This document shows, piece after piece, positions 7,784 through 17,782 of a stretch of DNA of 64,000 bases. The notes under the pieces were generated by a model. The model saw nothing but the letters and a program-made list of their open reading frames with translations, was not told where the DNA came from and made no database searches. The position numbers were made by a program, and so were the translations under genes. How positions within the stretch are numbered: the first letter of the stretch is position 1; every line of letters starts with the position of its first letter. Source of the stretch: Methanofollis sp. W23 (lineage in GTDB: Archaea > Halobacteriota > Methanomicrobia > Methanomicrobiales > Methanofollaceae); NCBI RefSeq assembly GCF_017875325.1, contig NZ_JAGGMN010000001.1:2128140-2192139 (forward strand). The letters run 5' to 3'.

Positions 7784-10700
7784 TTACCTTCTTCTCATCA
7801 TGACCGCCACCCCGATGGCGACGAGGGCAAGTCCCTCCATCATCGGGGTCTGTTTCGGAGCCGTGGTGCTTGCTGGAGGCGTTGACGTCTCGGTGACCTG
7901 CGCCACCTCTGTTGTCGCTGGGACCGGCGTCTTCTCTGCCGGCACCGACGCCTCTGCAGCAGCGACCTCACCTGAGACGATCGCGAAGTACGAGAACCTG
8001 TCGGCTTCAGCCGAGTAATACACCATCTCGCCGTCCTCGCTCAGGAGCGTGGTCGGAAAGGTCCTCCACCTGTCATTGGCGTACTGCATGAGCGTAATCT
8101 GTTTCGCTGAGAGGTCATGTGCATCCAGCCAGGTCTTTGGTACAGAGAACTCAAGGACTAGCCCGGCGATCGCGGCCGGGTCGGTGTGATACAGGGTCGC
8201 CTTCTGGATCTCATAGACTGTGGAGGCCGGCATCTCGATCTCCACAGGGAGAGAGGCTTTCTCCACGGTGACCAGGAAACCGGAGAGTTCGTCCCAGGCC
8301 TCCACGGTGATCTGGTCGATCGCCGTCCTGTCTATGGTGAAGGTCTGCTTCTCACCTTCCGGGATCGATCCTGCAAAGGACGCCACATCTGAGTGATCTC
8401 CACCAGATGATGGCCCACCCACAGACTCGTGGGACCCTGGCACCGACAGGGACAAGGTCGCGGCGAATCCGAAGAGCGAGAAACCGTTCGGGGAATAGCC
8501 TTCAAAGACCATCTCCCCTGATGCATCAAGACCCACATACTTGGTCTTCAGCACCTCCTGCACATCGTCTTCTGCCCACCTGATGATCCTGACCGCATTT
8601 GGGCCGCCATGGGCGTCGACCCATGCCTCGTCGATCCCCATCCTCACGACCGCACCGGTGATCTCTTCACCGTTCGTCAGGTTCGTCTTCTTGATATTCA
8701 TCGTGAAGCCGACCTCGTCCACCTCCAGGCCAGCGTCGCTCGCGGCGAGGTGGAAGGCGGAGACGACCTCTTCAGGTACGGTCTGGTTGAGGGTGGTCGT
8801 GATGCCCGCACCGGCCGGCAGGCAGGTGAGGTTGGCGCGTATACCCCCTGAGACGGTGCCAGGCACCGGGAGGTCGGCGACGAGGGGATCGGTCTCGAGG
8901 ACCAGTGCGTCATAGGTCGCATTGATCCGTCCGTCCACCGGTTCTTCCATCGACGTGGTCATGACCGTCAGGGTGAAGCCGTCACCCTGCAGGGCGAGGC
9001 AGTCGCCCTCGATATCGGCGGCGCTTGCGTTGACCGAGACAATATGCGTCCCACTGCTGTCTTCAGTGAAGGTGCAGTCCGGCACCTCGAAGGAGATTGT
9101 CTCCGTCTTCTTCGTCGCGGGAACCACCGTGACGACTGCAGACCCCGTGCACCCGTCGCATCCGGCGGTGACCGTCACTTCGCCGGGGGAGAGGGCGTCA
9201 AAGCACCCGGTGGTCGCGTTCACGACACCGCGGGTCGTGTTGCTGCTCGACCACACCGGCACGGCGCGGGGCATCGCCTCGCCACGCTGGTCAAAGACCT
9301 CGGCCGTGAAGTTCACGCTCTCGGTTACTTCAAGGGTTGTGGCAGGCGCGGTTATGGTGATGGTCGTCGGGGTGAGGACGAGATAGTTGTCGATCGGGGA
9401 GATGAGGGGGTGGTAATGATCTGTGCCTCCGGCGGTGAACGGCGTGTCGCCGAGTCCGTCGCCGTCGGTGTCGTTGCCGGTGTAGGTCTGGTACCAGTTT
9501 CCGACAAAGTTGGTGTATATTGTGCCATTATAGATGTAAGTAACTGGTACGGTTGAATTAAGGCTGACACATTTAGACCTCTTAAAATAACAAAACCCAT
9601 ACCTGCTCGAATCACTCACATAGATGTCATTCATATAGAAATTGAGAGACTGTATTGAACGTACTTTGTCAAAATAAAGTGTAGATCTTTTACCTCCCAT
9701 GAAGACATTATTCGATACGGTAACATTACTTAATGAATATTTAAATTGGAGAGCATAATTTTTAGATTGACCTTGATCTAAGAAATTATTCGAGATTACA
9801 CAATCCGACATTATATAAGCAATCATTCTTGACCCAGACCCAGAAGTCCCGGTAAAGGTATTATTTATCACTTGAGTATACTGCTGGGATTTCATATAGA
9901 TCCCATCTGCAGTATTATGCTCGATCAGACCATAATTCACATCTTGAGATGATATTTCTCCTCCAGGCAATAGGTTATCTTTAATGATCACTTGAGAACA
10001 GGATTTAACAGTTATACTCCCCGAATTTAACTTATTCTCTCCAATAAAAATATTAGAGCCACTCAAACTTACAGAACCTCTTTCAAAGTGATTATCCTGA
10101 ATGATTGCTCCATTCGTAGATCCCTGAATGCCACATTCTGAAAATTTATTATTTACAATAGTACAATTATCAGCATCTTCAAGTTTTGTGTCCGTTTCCC
10201 CGAATATAAAGCCAGAAATCGAGACATTATCAGCAGCGACACTCACTTGGCCATTACTTGACTGCTCATCCCCTATTGTAACCGATCCAAGTCCATGTTC
10301 GGATTTTAGCATCACACTGGTCTTAATTTCAAAAGGTTCGGTATATGTTCCATTTCTGACTAAAACTGTATCGCCATCTCGTGCAATTGAAACAGCGTCT
10401 TTAACTGATGTATAGTCACCATCTCCCGTCCTATCAACAATCCAGGTACGTACCGGAAGACTGCTGGGGTATACTTCTACTGTCGCCGAACCATTGACAT
10501 CATTGAAGTTTGCCTGAACAATAGTCTTGCCTGGTCCTGTAGGTGTAAAATAACCCGTTTTATTCACTATACCAACCGAAAGATTGCTGCTTGTCCAAGT
10601 AAGGGGAACATATTGAAGTTCAATGCCATTCCCATCAAATACTTTCGCATGAAACTGGATTGGATCCCAATTATCCCATGTCTTCACCGTAACTGGTGTG

Positions 10701-13009
10701 ACATTAATTTTTTGAACATCAGGAGGGAACTCAAGAGAGATCTCTGTGATCTGTTCAAGATTTCTACCATGATTTGCAATACCAGAACCAGTTAATTTCA
10801 ACGGCCAGAATGTTCGGCCGTCGACAGGTTCCTCCGGGATCTCAAACCCGTTCAACTTATACGCAGTGATAAAGGTCTTGTCCCCTTCGATGAGTTCGCG
10901 GCTGCTGATATGGACTGTCTTATCATTGCCTGCATATTTTCCGACGATGGTGACCGTATAGTCACGGCCCGCCAGCGGGGTATTGAATGTAGCAGGATCC
11001 TGGTCGTCGACAAGTCCGATGACTGCAGAGAGGCGGGCCCCTTCCCATGTTTTCCCGCTGGGGTCAGTATATGGGAGAGGTCCATCTCTGGAGAGGTCGA
11101 TGATCGTGGAACGGTCCAGGGTTCTGTTCACTGCCCCGATCAGGTCGACATCCCAGTCAGGATGTGGTTTGATCACGATCTGTGCAGTCCCGGTCACCGT
11201 ACCGCTCTGTGCCTGTACCTCTGTAGTCCCGACTGAAACACCTGTGAAGGTACCTGAGGAATCCACAGTCCCGACATTCTCATTGGTGCTTGACCATGTG
11301 AATGTCAGTGGCGTGATCTCGTCCCCAAACTGGTCATATCCCGTGGCGGTAAAGACCTGGTCTCTGATATTGTCAGTGTACATCACGGCCGAAGCAGGAT
11401 CCATTTTGATCGATGTCAGTACTTTTTCGACAGGCCCTGTCACCGTAACCTCAACACTGCTGGAGGCTCCCTTTGTCGAGGCGGTGAGCACGGTCACGCC
11501 CTCAGAAGTCGGTGTAAACACTCCATCGTTGTCGACTGTGCCGACTCCAGGGACACTGCTTGACCAGGTGAAGGGAGCACCGACGATCTCTTCACCGTTT
11601 TCGTCATATGCCCGTGCTGAAAACGTCTGCTTGCCGTTGAGGGGCACTATTGCAGATTCTGGAGAGATCACGACCTGCGCAGCAGGAGGAAGGGGGGCAC
11701 CTGAGACATAATATCCACTGAACTCACCAGGGTTTCCAAGGAGACGGTTTGTCCAGCAGGTGATATTGTATATCCCAACATCAGCGTTTTTCGAATATGC
11801 ATAGGCATTCACCGCCATGAAAGAGTTCAGGTTCTCGACCTCGTACTGCACCCTGACCGGCGGCACCCCATGACGGTCGCCAGCATTGAGATCGACGAGC
11901 ATCATCATGAATGGATTGGACTCATCATTCACATCCTGCTCTGGGTACAGGGGATATTTCGTATGTGCGGCAGGCCGCCAGGTCTGCGGACCATAGATGA
12001 GGTCGTCTTTTGTAAACCATTCATCCAGAGTCACAGCTTTGTAATGAACATCCTCCATTGCAGGCGGGGCGTGCGGGACCGGATTTGGAACCCATTGATA
12101 CCCGTCTGCCTTCAGATGAAGTTTAAAATCATCCGAAATTGTCCCGTTGACTGCAATAAGGAGCAAGATCTCATCTTTGTAATAACGTCCCCCGGTGTCG
12201 GTAACCCAGAATGTCCCGGAAGGCCTGTTTGTAAACGTAACTTTTCCAGACTCCGAGAGGTCGTCGGTGATGTGCAGCGCGTTTTGTCCTCCATCGATAT
12301 CAGGGGATGCAGCAGGTTCGCCGATCCACCTGATGTTATAGGTGTGATTCCCGAAATCATTGAACCTGGCGCCATCTTCATTCGAGACCCTGAGGAACAG
12401 ATTGTTGGTATCAGGCATCACGCCCCTGATATCTTCACTGACAGAAGATAGCCTCTCCACCGTTTCTATCGGTACTGGCGGGGTATCGGGCAACGGAGCC
12501 GTCACGCTCACCTCGACAGTGCCGTTCACGGTACTGTTCACGGCAGTGGCGGTGACCAGCGTATCTCCAGCGGAAAGTGCGGTGAACGAACCGGTGCGGT
12601 TCACCGTCCCGACCGACAGGTCGCTGCAGTTCCAGGAAAATGGAACCTCAGGCACGACCTCACCCAAAGGATCGTACGCCACCGCCGAAAACGAACGCAC
12701 CTCGCCCACCATCATTTCAGTGGAGACTGGCGTGATCTTCACCTGTGAGATCTCCTGTTGAGGCGACACCGAGATCGTAGCATTCTCTTCCTCATCTCCT
12801 TCAGTAGTATTCAAAGGAGAGAGCACCGTGTCCCCGACACCAGCACTCTGGTCAGATGTGTTTGTCCCTGAGAGAGAGAAGTCCTCTGCTCCAGCAGGGA
12901 CCATGCAGAGGGTACCGATAGTTATGAGCACAAGGCCCAGCAATACTGATGAGAAAATATTTTTCCGGCATTTCTTTCCGGATCTGGATAAGATATCACG
13001 AATCATCAT
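7784..13009 (-). CDS. Giant secreted surface protein with BIG2, beta-helix and PGF-pre-PGF modules
   Basis: This 1741-residue protein starts with a signal peptide (hydrophobic to about residue 42). Next come Ig-like BIG2 repeats (about 80-170, 450-530, 535-620, 795-870 and 1205-1300), each with a WSSSNxxVGTV-like strand. Between them lie a domain at about 190-440 shared with the 13960-14778 protein, and a block at about 625-790 that faintly resembles the oxidoreductase molybdopterin-binding fold. A right-handed beta-helix follows at about 875-1200, introduced by WIVDRTGDGDYTSVKDAV. A PGF-pre-PGF-type domain at about 1545-1700 precedes a threonine/proline-rich stretch and a C-terminal anchor ending MMRRR. 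It is probably exported and anchored, perhaps through archaeosortase, as a cell-wall or adhesion protein. DNA for the beta-helix is markedly AT-richer than the flanks, suggesting mosaic assembly. A second in-frame ATG lies three bases downstream. Confidence 0.85.
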   Translation of the reverse strand: MMIRDILSRSGKKCRKNIFSSVLLGLVLITIGTLCMVPAGAEDFSLSGTNTSDQSAGVGDTVLSPLNTTEGDEEENATISVSPQQEISQVKITPVSTEMMVGEVRSFSAVAYDPLGEVVPEVPFSWNCSDLSVGTVNRTGSFTALSAGDTLVTATAVNSTVNGTVEVSVTAPLPDTPPVPIETVERLSSVSEDIRGVMPDTNNLFLRVSNEDGARFNDFGNHTYNIRWIGEPAASPDIDGGQNALHITDDLSESGKVTFTNRPSGTFWVTDTGGRYYKDEILLLIAVNGTISDDFKLHLKADGYQWVPNPVPHAPPAMEDVHYKAVTLDEWFTKDDLIYGPQTWRPAAHTKYPLYPEQDVNDESNPFMMMLVDLNAGDRHGVPPVRVQYEVENLNSFMAVNAYAYSKNADVGIYNITCWTNRLLGNPGEFSGYYVSGAPLPPAAQVVISPESAIVPLNGKQTFSARAYDENGEEIVGAPFTWSSSVPGVGTVDNDGVFTPTSEGVTVLTASTKGASSSVEVTVTGPVEKVLTSIKMDPASAVMYTDNIRDQVFTATGYDQFGDEITPLTFTWSSTNENVGTVDSSGTFTGVSVGTTEVQAQSGTVTGTAQIVIKPHPDWDVDLIGAVNRTLDRSTIIDLSRDGPLPYTDPSGKTWEGARLSAVIGLVDDQDPATFNTPLAGRDYTVTIVGKYAGNDKTVHISSRELIEGDKTFITAYKLNGFEIPEEPVDGRTFWPLKLTGSGIANHGRNLEQITEISLEFPPDVQKINVTPVTVKTWDNWDPIQFHAKVFDGNGIELQYVPLTWTSSNLSVGIVNKTGYFTPTGPGKTIVQANFNDVNGSATVEVYPSSLPVRTWIVDRTGDGDYTSVKDAVSIARDGDTVLVRNGTYTEPFEIKTSVMLKSEHGLGSVTIGDEQSSNGQVSVAADNVSISGFIFGETDTKLEDADNCTIVNNKFSECGIQGSTNGAIIQDNHFERGSVSLSGSNIFIGENKLNSGSITVKSCSQVIIKDNLLPGGEISSQDVNYGLIEHNTADGIYMKSQQYTQVINNTFTGTSGSGSRMIAYIMSDCVISNNFLDQGQSKNYALQFKYSLSNVTVSNNVFMGGKRSTLYFDKVRSIQSLNFYMNDIYVSDSSRYGFCYFKRSKCVSLNSTVPVTYIYNGTIYTNFVGNWYQTYTGNDTDGDGLGDTPFTAGGTDHYHPLISPIDNYLVLTPTTITITAPATTLEVTESVNFTAEVFDQRGEAMPRAVPVWSSSNTTRGVVNATTGCFDALSPGEVTVTAGCDGCTGSAVVTVVPATKKTETISFEVPDCTFTEDSSGTHIVSVNASAADIEGDCLALQGDGFTLTVMTTSMEEPVDGRINATYDALVLETDPLVADLPVPGTVSGGIRANLTCLPAGAGITTTLNQTVPEEVVSAFHLAASDAGLEVDEVGFTMNIKKTNLTNGEEITGAVVRMGIDEAWVDAHGGPNAVRIIRWAEDDVQEVLKTKYVGLDASGEMVFEGYSPNGFSLFGFAATLSLSVPGSHESVGGPSSGGDHSDVASFAGSIPEGEKQTFTIDRTAIDQITVEAWDELSGFLVTVEKASLPVEIEMPASTVYEIQKATLYHTDPAAIAGLVLEFSVPKTWLDAHDLSAKQITLMQYANDRWRTFPTTLLSEDGEMVYYSAEADRFSYFAIVSGEVAAAEASVPAEKTPVPATTEVAQVTETSTPPASTTAPKQTPMMEGLALVAIGVAVMMRRR

Positions 13010-13729
13010 AATCCAACCATATTATCACTGGCGCAAAAGCATATGCAGAACGATATACTCAGTATTTGATAATTTGGCGATTAAGATAACTCTTTTGATT
13101 TGCTTTGGAGTTAAACAGATTATGATAACCCCAATTTAAATTTGATATATCTTTAACGATCCTTTCATCCATGTAGCGATGAATTCAAGATTAAATCAGT
13201 TCCGTAGAGAGCCTCATCCATTATTGATGCACCTGATGAAGAGACCCCCGTCCATCGATCGCTTATCTTCGTGCTGGATGTGAGCGGGGCGGACATAAGA
13301 AGGCGGGAAGCCTTCGAATCGCGCGCCTCCATACGATAGAGCCGAGGACAGCAGCATCCTCGTCATGGGCATCCATTCTGCCTTCCCGGATCCATCATCC
13401 TCCCGGGAGTCAGGGGGAAACGAGCGTACGTGAGTTTGAGAAGATCTTTGATCTTCAGGGGGCCACGGCCGACCGATGTGGGAAAAGGAGTCACGACCAT
13501 ACTAAGAATTGGCGGGGGATCCTACAGGGCCATAAAATCAAAAAATTTCTTGAATACACTCATCCATGCCAGAGTAGAGAGAGAGCAAAGATTCTAGAAT
13601 ATCCAGAGAAAGCATGACCCTGGATGCGATCTCAAGGATGGATTCTGGTGGTCTTATGAGAGGGAAATGTTTGATATGGATCAACTCTGAGTCCTGTCTC
13701 CGAGCCTGGATCGATCCAAGTAAAAAAAG
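13010..13729. other. Intergenic region with promoter-like AT-rich start and repeat remnants
   Basis: From 13010 to about 13160 the DNA is AT-rich and probably holds the promoter of the minus-strand surface protein. From 13200 to 13535 the stretch contains degenerate repeat-like phrases (a cttcccggatccatcatcctcccggg block and gggatcctacagggcc at 13516-13531, close to one terminus of the inverted-repeat family). Short open frames here have no start signals, no family resemblance and repeat-derived composition, so no gene is called. Confidence 0.5.
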
Positions 13730-13943
13730 GGCTCTGTAAAAACCCTTTTGATAATTCTCTCTGGCGTGGGGCTTGGTCACCCCCCGAACCCCCCCGCCAC
13801 ACGATAGGTATGGTCATCGATTCTGGCTTCCCGACCCCATCGTGGTCCCGGGGGTCAGGGGGCGCCGCGCCCCCAGCCAAAGGGATAGGAAGGCGGGTGA
13901 CACATGTCTCCCCCACACAAGAGGTGAGGGTTTCTACAGAACC
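13730..13943. repeat. MITE-like inverted-repeat element, copy B
   Basis: The 214-base copy is bounded by ggctctgtaaaaaccc at 13730 and gggtttctacagaacc ending at 13943, a long near-perfect inverted repeat. The core contains caccccccgaacccccccg and a GC hairpin around gggggcgccgcgccccc. Orientation matches copies A and C. It sits directly beyond the terminator of the 13960-14778 gene. Confidence 0.8.
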
Positions 13944-13959
13944 AAAAAAAGGAAGAAGT

Positions 13960-14778
13960 TTAGAAGTTGATTGTCCAGCCGCTGCTCCCCGTATCAGTCA
14001 CCCTGTTTGTCCAGGATACAGACTGCCCTTGCTTCGACTGATTGCACCAGGTGTAGATGTCGAACAATGCGCGGCCATCATACCCTGTGATGTCGTACTC
14101 GATCTTGATCATGCCATTATCTATGAGGTCGGTGTTGTACTTCAGAGTCCCAAGCCCCAGGTCGATGAACATGACCTTGTAGGTGTCTGAGGGGTCAGTC
14201 ATGTCCTGGCCGCAGTACATCGGATAATCCTCATCGAAGTACGGGCGCCAGTTGCAATTAATACGGGTACCATTATCAGACTCAAGGAAATATCCATCAT
14301 CAAATGTACCGACATTGACTGAATCATAATAGGTCACCGACGGCGGGTACATAATCGTCGGCGTCAGCGTCCAGTTGTATCCAGAAGCCGTGATGCTCAA
14401 TGCAAGATCTGTCGTATCAACCTCTCCCGGCACACCAAACATGAGGATCGCAGAATCACTGCACCCAGGATTCTTGCTGGTGTCAGAGATGTAGAACGTC
14501 CCGTTCAGACCCTGATTTGTGTAAACCCCACCATTTTTGTTCGTCGTGCTGTCGGCGATATGGATCGCCTTGAGTCCACCACCCGCCTTTGAGAAGTTGA
14601 AGAAGTAGGTATCGTCACCATAAGGATCATAAAATGCTCCATTCCCCATCTCGATGTACGTCTGGTTGTTCCCGGTAAATTCAGCCGCAGACACCGGCAT
14701 AACACACACGGCACACATCAGCAGCACTGCTGAGACCATCGCCACTTTTAGTGCCCGTGCTCTTCCTTCATTTTCCAT
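13960..14778 (-). CDS. Secreted surface protein, single-domain relative of the giant protein
   Basis: The 272-residue protein begins with a positively charged start and a hydrophobic segment ending in VSAAEF, a clear signal peptide. The rest is rich in aromatic and acidic residues and N-glycosylation sequons. Its pattern (NGTFYISDTS, a beta-rich middle, WRPYFDEDYPMYCGQD, then FDIYTWCNQS and TNR near the end) aligns with residues about 190-440 of the giant protein (GTFWVTDTG, WRPAAHTKYPLYPEQD, YNITCWTNR). No membrane anchor or sorting signal is visible, so it is probably released or held in the cell wall. I do not know a named family or function. The gene has its own promoter region and a T-run terminator at 13944-13950. 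Confidence 0.8.
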   Translation of the reverse strand: MENEGRARALKVAMVSAVLLMCAVCVMPVSAAEFTGNNQTYIEMGNGAFYDPYGDDTYFFNFSKAGGGLKAIHIADSTTNKNGGVYTNQGLNGTFYISDTSKNPGCSDSAILMFGVPGEVDTTDLALSITASGYNWTLTPTIMYPPSVTYYDSVNVGTFDDGYFLESDNGTRINCNWRPYFDEDYPMYCGQDMTDPSDTYKVMFIDLGLGTLKYNTDLIDNGMIKIEYDITGYDGRALFDIYTWCNQSKQGQSVSWTNRVTDTGSSGWTINF

Positions 14779-15127
14779 TTAAAACTCACCTTCGTACAAT
14801 CCCAGAGTCCACTCTGACTCCAGGGTTCTATCAACTGAGGGCCAGATCGCACAGGTCAAACACACTCACCAAACATCTGCCCACAGTCAACAAGATCCAG
14901 TACTGATTCAGGCGAGCTTATATTTTTCGGATTAATATTGTGCTCCATTTACCCCAGGAATACAACTCAACTCCAAGCTTCGCTCATATATGCCCTGGTC
15001 CAACCCCTCACCTGACCGGGGTTCCACCGATCCCCTATTCAGGACAAACACCACCACCCTGTCCGGTCGGCAGATCGACCCAGCACCCTCTCAGCCCCGC
15101 GCACGAGGAGAGATCAGAAAAAAAGAT
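14779..15127. other. Intergenic region with promoter of the surface protein and ftr terminator
   Basis: On the minus strand an AAAAATATAAGC TATA-type element lies near 14918-14935, giving the 13960-14778 gene a leader of over 100 bases. The stretch 14940-15110 shows no gene. An A-run at 15118-15124 is the T-run terminator of ftr. Confidence 0.5.
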
Positions 15128-16012
15128 TTAGAAGAGGTCCTTGAGCTCGATCTTGAACGGCCCAAGGTTGCCGCCGAAGTTGCCGGCACTGATGAAGACG
15201 ACCCCCGGCACCCCGGCCGCCGCCTTGACACCGGCGGCCATCGCGGCCTTCACCGACGCCTCGTCGACACCATCGATGACGATCTCGTAGAGCGCCTTCA
15301 CGCCCTCAGGCACCATGGAGTCCTCAACCTGGTCGCGCAGCGTCGGGCAGTACTTCTCGTTCGTGGTGGCAGTCATGAACTTGTACTTGTTGCTGCCGAC
15401 CTTTGAACCCGAAGCGACGATGCCGCCAGGGAACGGAGTGACAACACCAGGAACATCGGCGATCGCGTCGACCGCCGCCTGAGCGGCCATGAGCGCGGCC
15501 ATCTGGTTCTCGCCCATGATGAAGAAGTTGCCGCCCGCGACACCCTTGACGATCCCGAAGTCCTCCTCGCCAATGTACTCGCCGTTCATGATCGGAATGG
15601 CCCAGCACTGCCGGCCGCCGACTTCCTTCTTGTACTCGTAGCCGTCACCGAAGAAGTGGAGTTTCAGCGGGATCCGCTCCTCAGCTTCAGGCATACCGTC
15701 AAAGACTGCAGTCGTCGGAGCAGTGAGGACACACTCGGACAGGCGCTCAAGAACCCGCCCCTTGATCTTCTTCTTGCCGGCACAGACAAGGATCGCATAC
15801 CCTGGCCGTCCGTCAGGAGTCTCATCGGCCGGGACAAATCCCTCGATCCCCGCCTCGCACGGGCACCCGATCGCCGAGGTGGCAAACCCGGTCGCCTCAA
15901 CCGCGGCCTTATGCGCCCACTCCTTGGTCACAGCAGTAATGATTGCCCTCGCGACCCAGGTCGGGAACGCTTCAGCATATGTCTCGTCAATGGTCACACC
16001 ATTATATTCCAT
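15128..16012 (-). CDS. ftr: Formylmethanofuran:H4MPT formyltransferase
   Basis: The 294-residue cytoplasmic enzyme moves the formyl group from formylmethanofuran to tetrahydromethanopterin (or sarcinapterin), the second step of CO2 reduction to methane. The family start [19 protein letters not shown], the stretch [19 protein letters not shown] and the C-terminal [11 protein letters not shown] are conserved Ftr features, and the length is as expected. The ATG at 16012 is preferred over an upstream in-frame start because it matches the family N-terminus. It is transcribed away from the fwd-hdr operon across a 306-base divergent spacer. Confidence 0.97.
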   Translation of the reverse strand: MEYNGVTIDETYAEAFPTWVARAIITAVTKEWAHKAAVEATGFATSAIGCPCEAGIEGFVPADETPDGRPGYAILVCAGKKKIKGRVLERLSECVLTAPTTAVFDGMPEAEERIPLKLHFFGDGYEYKKEVGGRQCWAIPIMNGEYIGEEDFGIVKGVAGGNFFIMGENQMAALMAAQAAVDAIADVPGVVTPFPGGIVASGSKVGSNKYKFMTATTNEKYCPTLRDQVEDSMVPEGVKALYEIVIDGVDEASVKAAMAAGVKAAAGVPGVVFISAGNFGGNLGPFKIELKDLF

Positions 16013-16318
16013 ATGTGTACACCGTACAGATGGTGCAACAGGTAAATAGAAGAACATTTCTAAATCACCCGTGACCGGTCGGTCCAACTGCACGATCACA
16101 CAGAACCGACGCGAGACCAGATGAACGGCCTGAAAAATCCGGTTTGAGAGACCAATAGAGTACTCTCGCTTAATGATCTGTTAAAATCAACAGAATGTCA
16201 TTATCAGAGACCCTCTCCGGGCGTTTTTCAAGAGTGTCGTGATTCAGAAAGTTTATCTATATTATTTGCCAACTCTTTCATAATCGATTTTCAATCGATA
16301 TAGCTGGTGCGTGAAACC
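16013..16318. promoter_or_regulatory. Divergent promoter region between ftr and the fwd-hdr operon
   Basis: This 306-base AT-rich spacer carries promoters for both directions. For the plus-strand operon a gaaagtttatctat TATA-type element lies at 16247-16260, placing a start near 16283 and a leader of about 35 bases. On the minus strand several weak TATA-like sites are present and none stands out. No gene is seen inside. Confidence 0.55.
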
Positions 16319-16597
16319 ATGGCATTTGCAGTGCACGTCAACATGGAACGTTGTACCGGTTGTAACAATTGTGTGGTCGCGTGCCCAGTGGACGCACTGG
16401 AGCTCAACACCGTAGATCCTGTCACCACTGACAAGATCTACAAGGTGATGAACGGCAAGGCAACTGTCCTTGACGTTGATCACGAGCTCTGCGCCGGGTG
16501 CGGCGTATGCGTCGAGGCATGCCCATACAATGTGATACGACTGGTCGTTGGATCAATGCAGTCCGGGTCTCCTGCCCCGATGACAGCAAAGGAGTGA
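16319..16597 (+). CDS. fwdG: Formylmethanofuran dehydrogenase ferredoxin-type subunit G
   Basis: The 92-residue protein carries two [4Fe-4S] motifs, CTGCNNCVVACP and CAGCGVCVEACP, as in FwdG/FmdG, the small ferredoxin that passes electrons into the formylmethanofuran dehydrogenase core. The ATG at 16319 was chosen because the family N-terminus begins just before the first cluster. It is the first gene of fwdG-fwdF-hdrC-hdrB-hdrA-mvhD-fwdD-fwdB-fwdA-fwdC. A generic 8Fe ferredoxin is the alternative, but its place before fwdF supports FwdG. Confidence 0.85.
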   Translation: MAFAVHVNMERCTGCNNCVVACPVDALELNTVDPVTTDKIYKVMNGKATVLDVDHELCAGCGVCVEACPYNVIRLVVGSMQSGSPAPMTAKE

Positions 16598-16606
16598 GGG
16601 TTACTC

Positions 16607-17773
16607 ATGGCGATCTTTCCGAAATTCTCGAAAACAAGAGATGGTGTGAATATCATCAACGAGCAGCGGCTCCTCAAGCAGGTCAACCACCTCATCCTCG
16701 ACACCCAGCGGTGTACAGGATGTGGGATCTGCTCGGAGTCCTGCCCTGAAGAAGCAATCACAGTCAGCATGGTCGGTGCGACCAAGAGGAAAAAGGGTAT
16801 CAACTACGCGTCCCCCGTGAACATTGACGAAGTCAAGTGTTCATACTGTGGAGTCTGCGTGGTCATGTGCCCCTTCAACTCGCTGACTCTGAAGATCGAC
16901 GGCGAAGAATCTCTTCCAATCGTAGAGCGGGAAGGCTTCCCGCAGTACGATATGCTCGCCAAGATCGACGAAGAAAAGTGTGTGCGGTGTACCGTCTGCG
17001 AGGACGTCTGTCCCCGTGACGCCATCGACCGCGACGTCCCCGCCTATGAAGGCAGCGTCGAGGGCGGGCGCGAGCGCCAGACCGCGCTGACCGCAAAGAC
17101 CACCTTCGAGGTCGACACCGACAAGTGTACGGTCTGTGGCATCTGCGGTTCGCTCTGTCCGGCAATCACGGTCAAGCGCAAGGACTTCACTGCTGAGACC
17201 GGCGCAATCGAAGGCGACGTCCTCTGGGACGAGAACCTCTGTGACGGCTGTAAGGTCTGCACAGAAGCCTGCCCAGAAGAAGCGATCACCGTCAACCGCG
17301 AGGTTGAGGCCAAGAAACTCCCGGGCAAGGTCAACATCATCGAGGATGACTGCTGCACCTGCCGCTGGTGTGCCGAGAACTGCCCAACCGAGGCGATCAC
17401 TGTCGAGAAGATCTTCGAGGGCGAGATCGAGTTCCACGCCGAGAAATGTCCGGGTGGCTGCTCGACCTGTGCCGAGATCTGTCCGGCCCACGCGATCTAC
17501 CTTCCCTCCCCTGCACCCGTAGCCGAGATGAAGGGCGAGAAGGAGCCGAACATCGCCGTCAACAAGGATCTCTGTATCCTCTGCGGCGCATGTGTCAACG
17601 CCTGCCCCGGCGAGGACATCATCGTCCTGAAGCGGACCGGCATCCGCATGAAGGGCAAGGAGACAGACCTGTTCAACAAGATCAAGGCGAAGCTCTTCAC
17701 CCCGCGGACTTCCAGAGTAAAGGAAGAGGTCACGCCCGGCGAAGTGGAACTCAAGGCCCTTGAAAACGCGTGA
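16607..17773 (+). CDS. fwdF: Polyferredoxin FwdF with eight [4Fe-4S] motifs
   Basis: The 388-residue protein carries eight tandem cluster motifs: CTGCGICSESCP, CSYCGVCVVMCP, CVRCTVCEDVCP, CTVCGICGSLCP, CDGCKVCTEACP, CTCRWCAENCP, CPGGCSTCAEICP and CILCGACVNACP. This matches FwdF/FmdF, the electron wire that links formylmethanofuran dehydrogenase units and, in Hdr-Fwd supercomplexes, connects them to heterodisulfide reductase. The ribosome-binding site GAGGGT lies just before the ATG. The gene is placed directly between fwdG and hdrCBA, consistent with such a wiring role. Confidence 0.93.
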   Translation: MAIFPKFSKTRDGVNIINEQRLLKQVNHLILDTQRCTGCGICSESCPEEAITVSMVGATKRKKGINYASPVNIDEVKCSYCGVCVVMCPFNSLTLKIDGEESLPIVEREGFPQYDMLAKIDEEKCVRCTVCEDVCPRDAIDRDVPAYEGSVEGGRERQTALTAKTTFEVDTDKCTVCGICGSLCPAITVKRKDFTAETGAIEGDVLWDENLCDGCKVCTEACPEEAITVNREVEAKKLPGKVNIIEDDCCTCRWCAENCPTEAITVEKIFEGEIEFHAEKCPGGCSTCAEICPAHAIYLPSPAPVAEMKGEKEPNIAVNKDLCILCGACVNACPGEDIIVLKRTGIRMKGKETDLFNKIKAKLFTPRTSRVKEEVTPGEVELKALENA

Positions 17774-17782
17774 GGTAGTGAC

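Noticed and set aside
13538-13916. Short minus-strand open frames
   Set aside because: They fall mainly in the inverted-repeat element and its flank and have no ribosome-binding sites or family resemblance.
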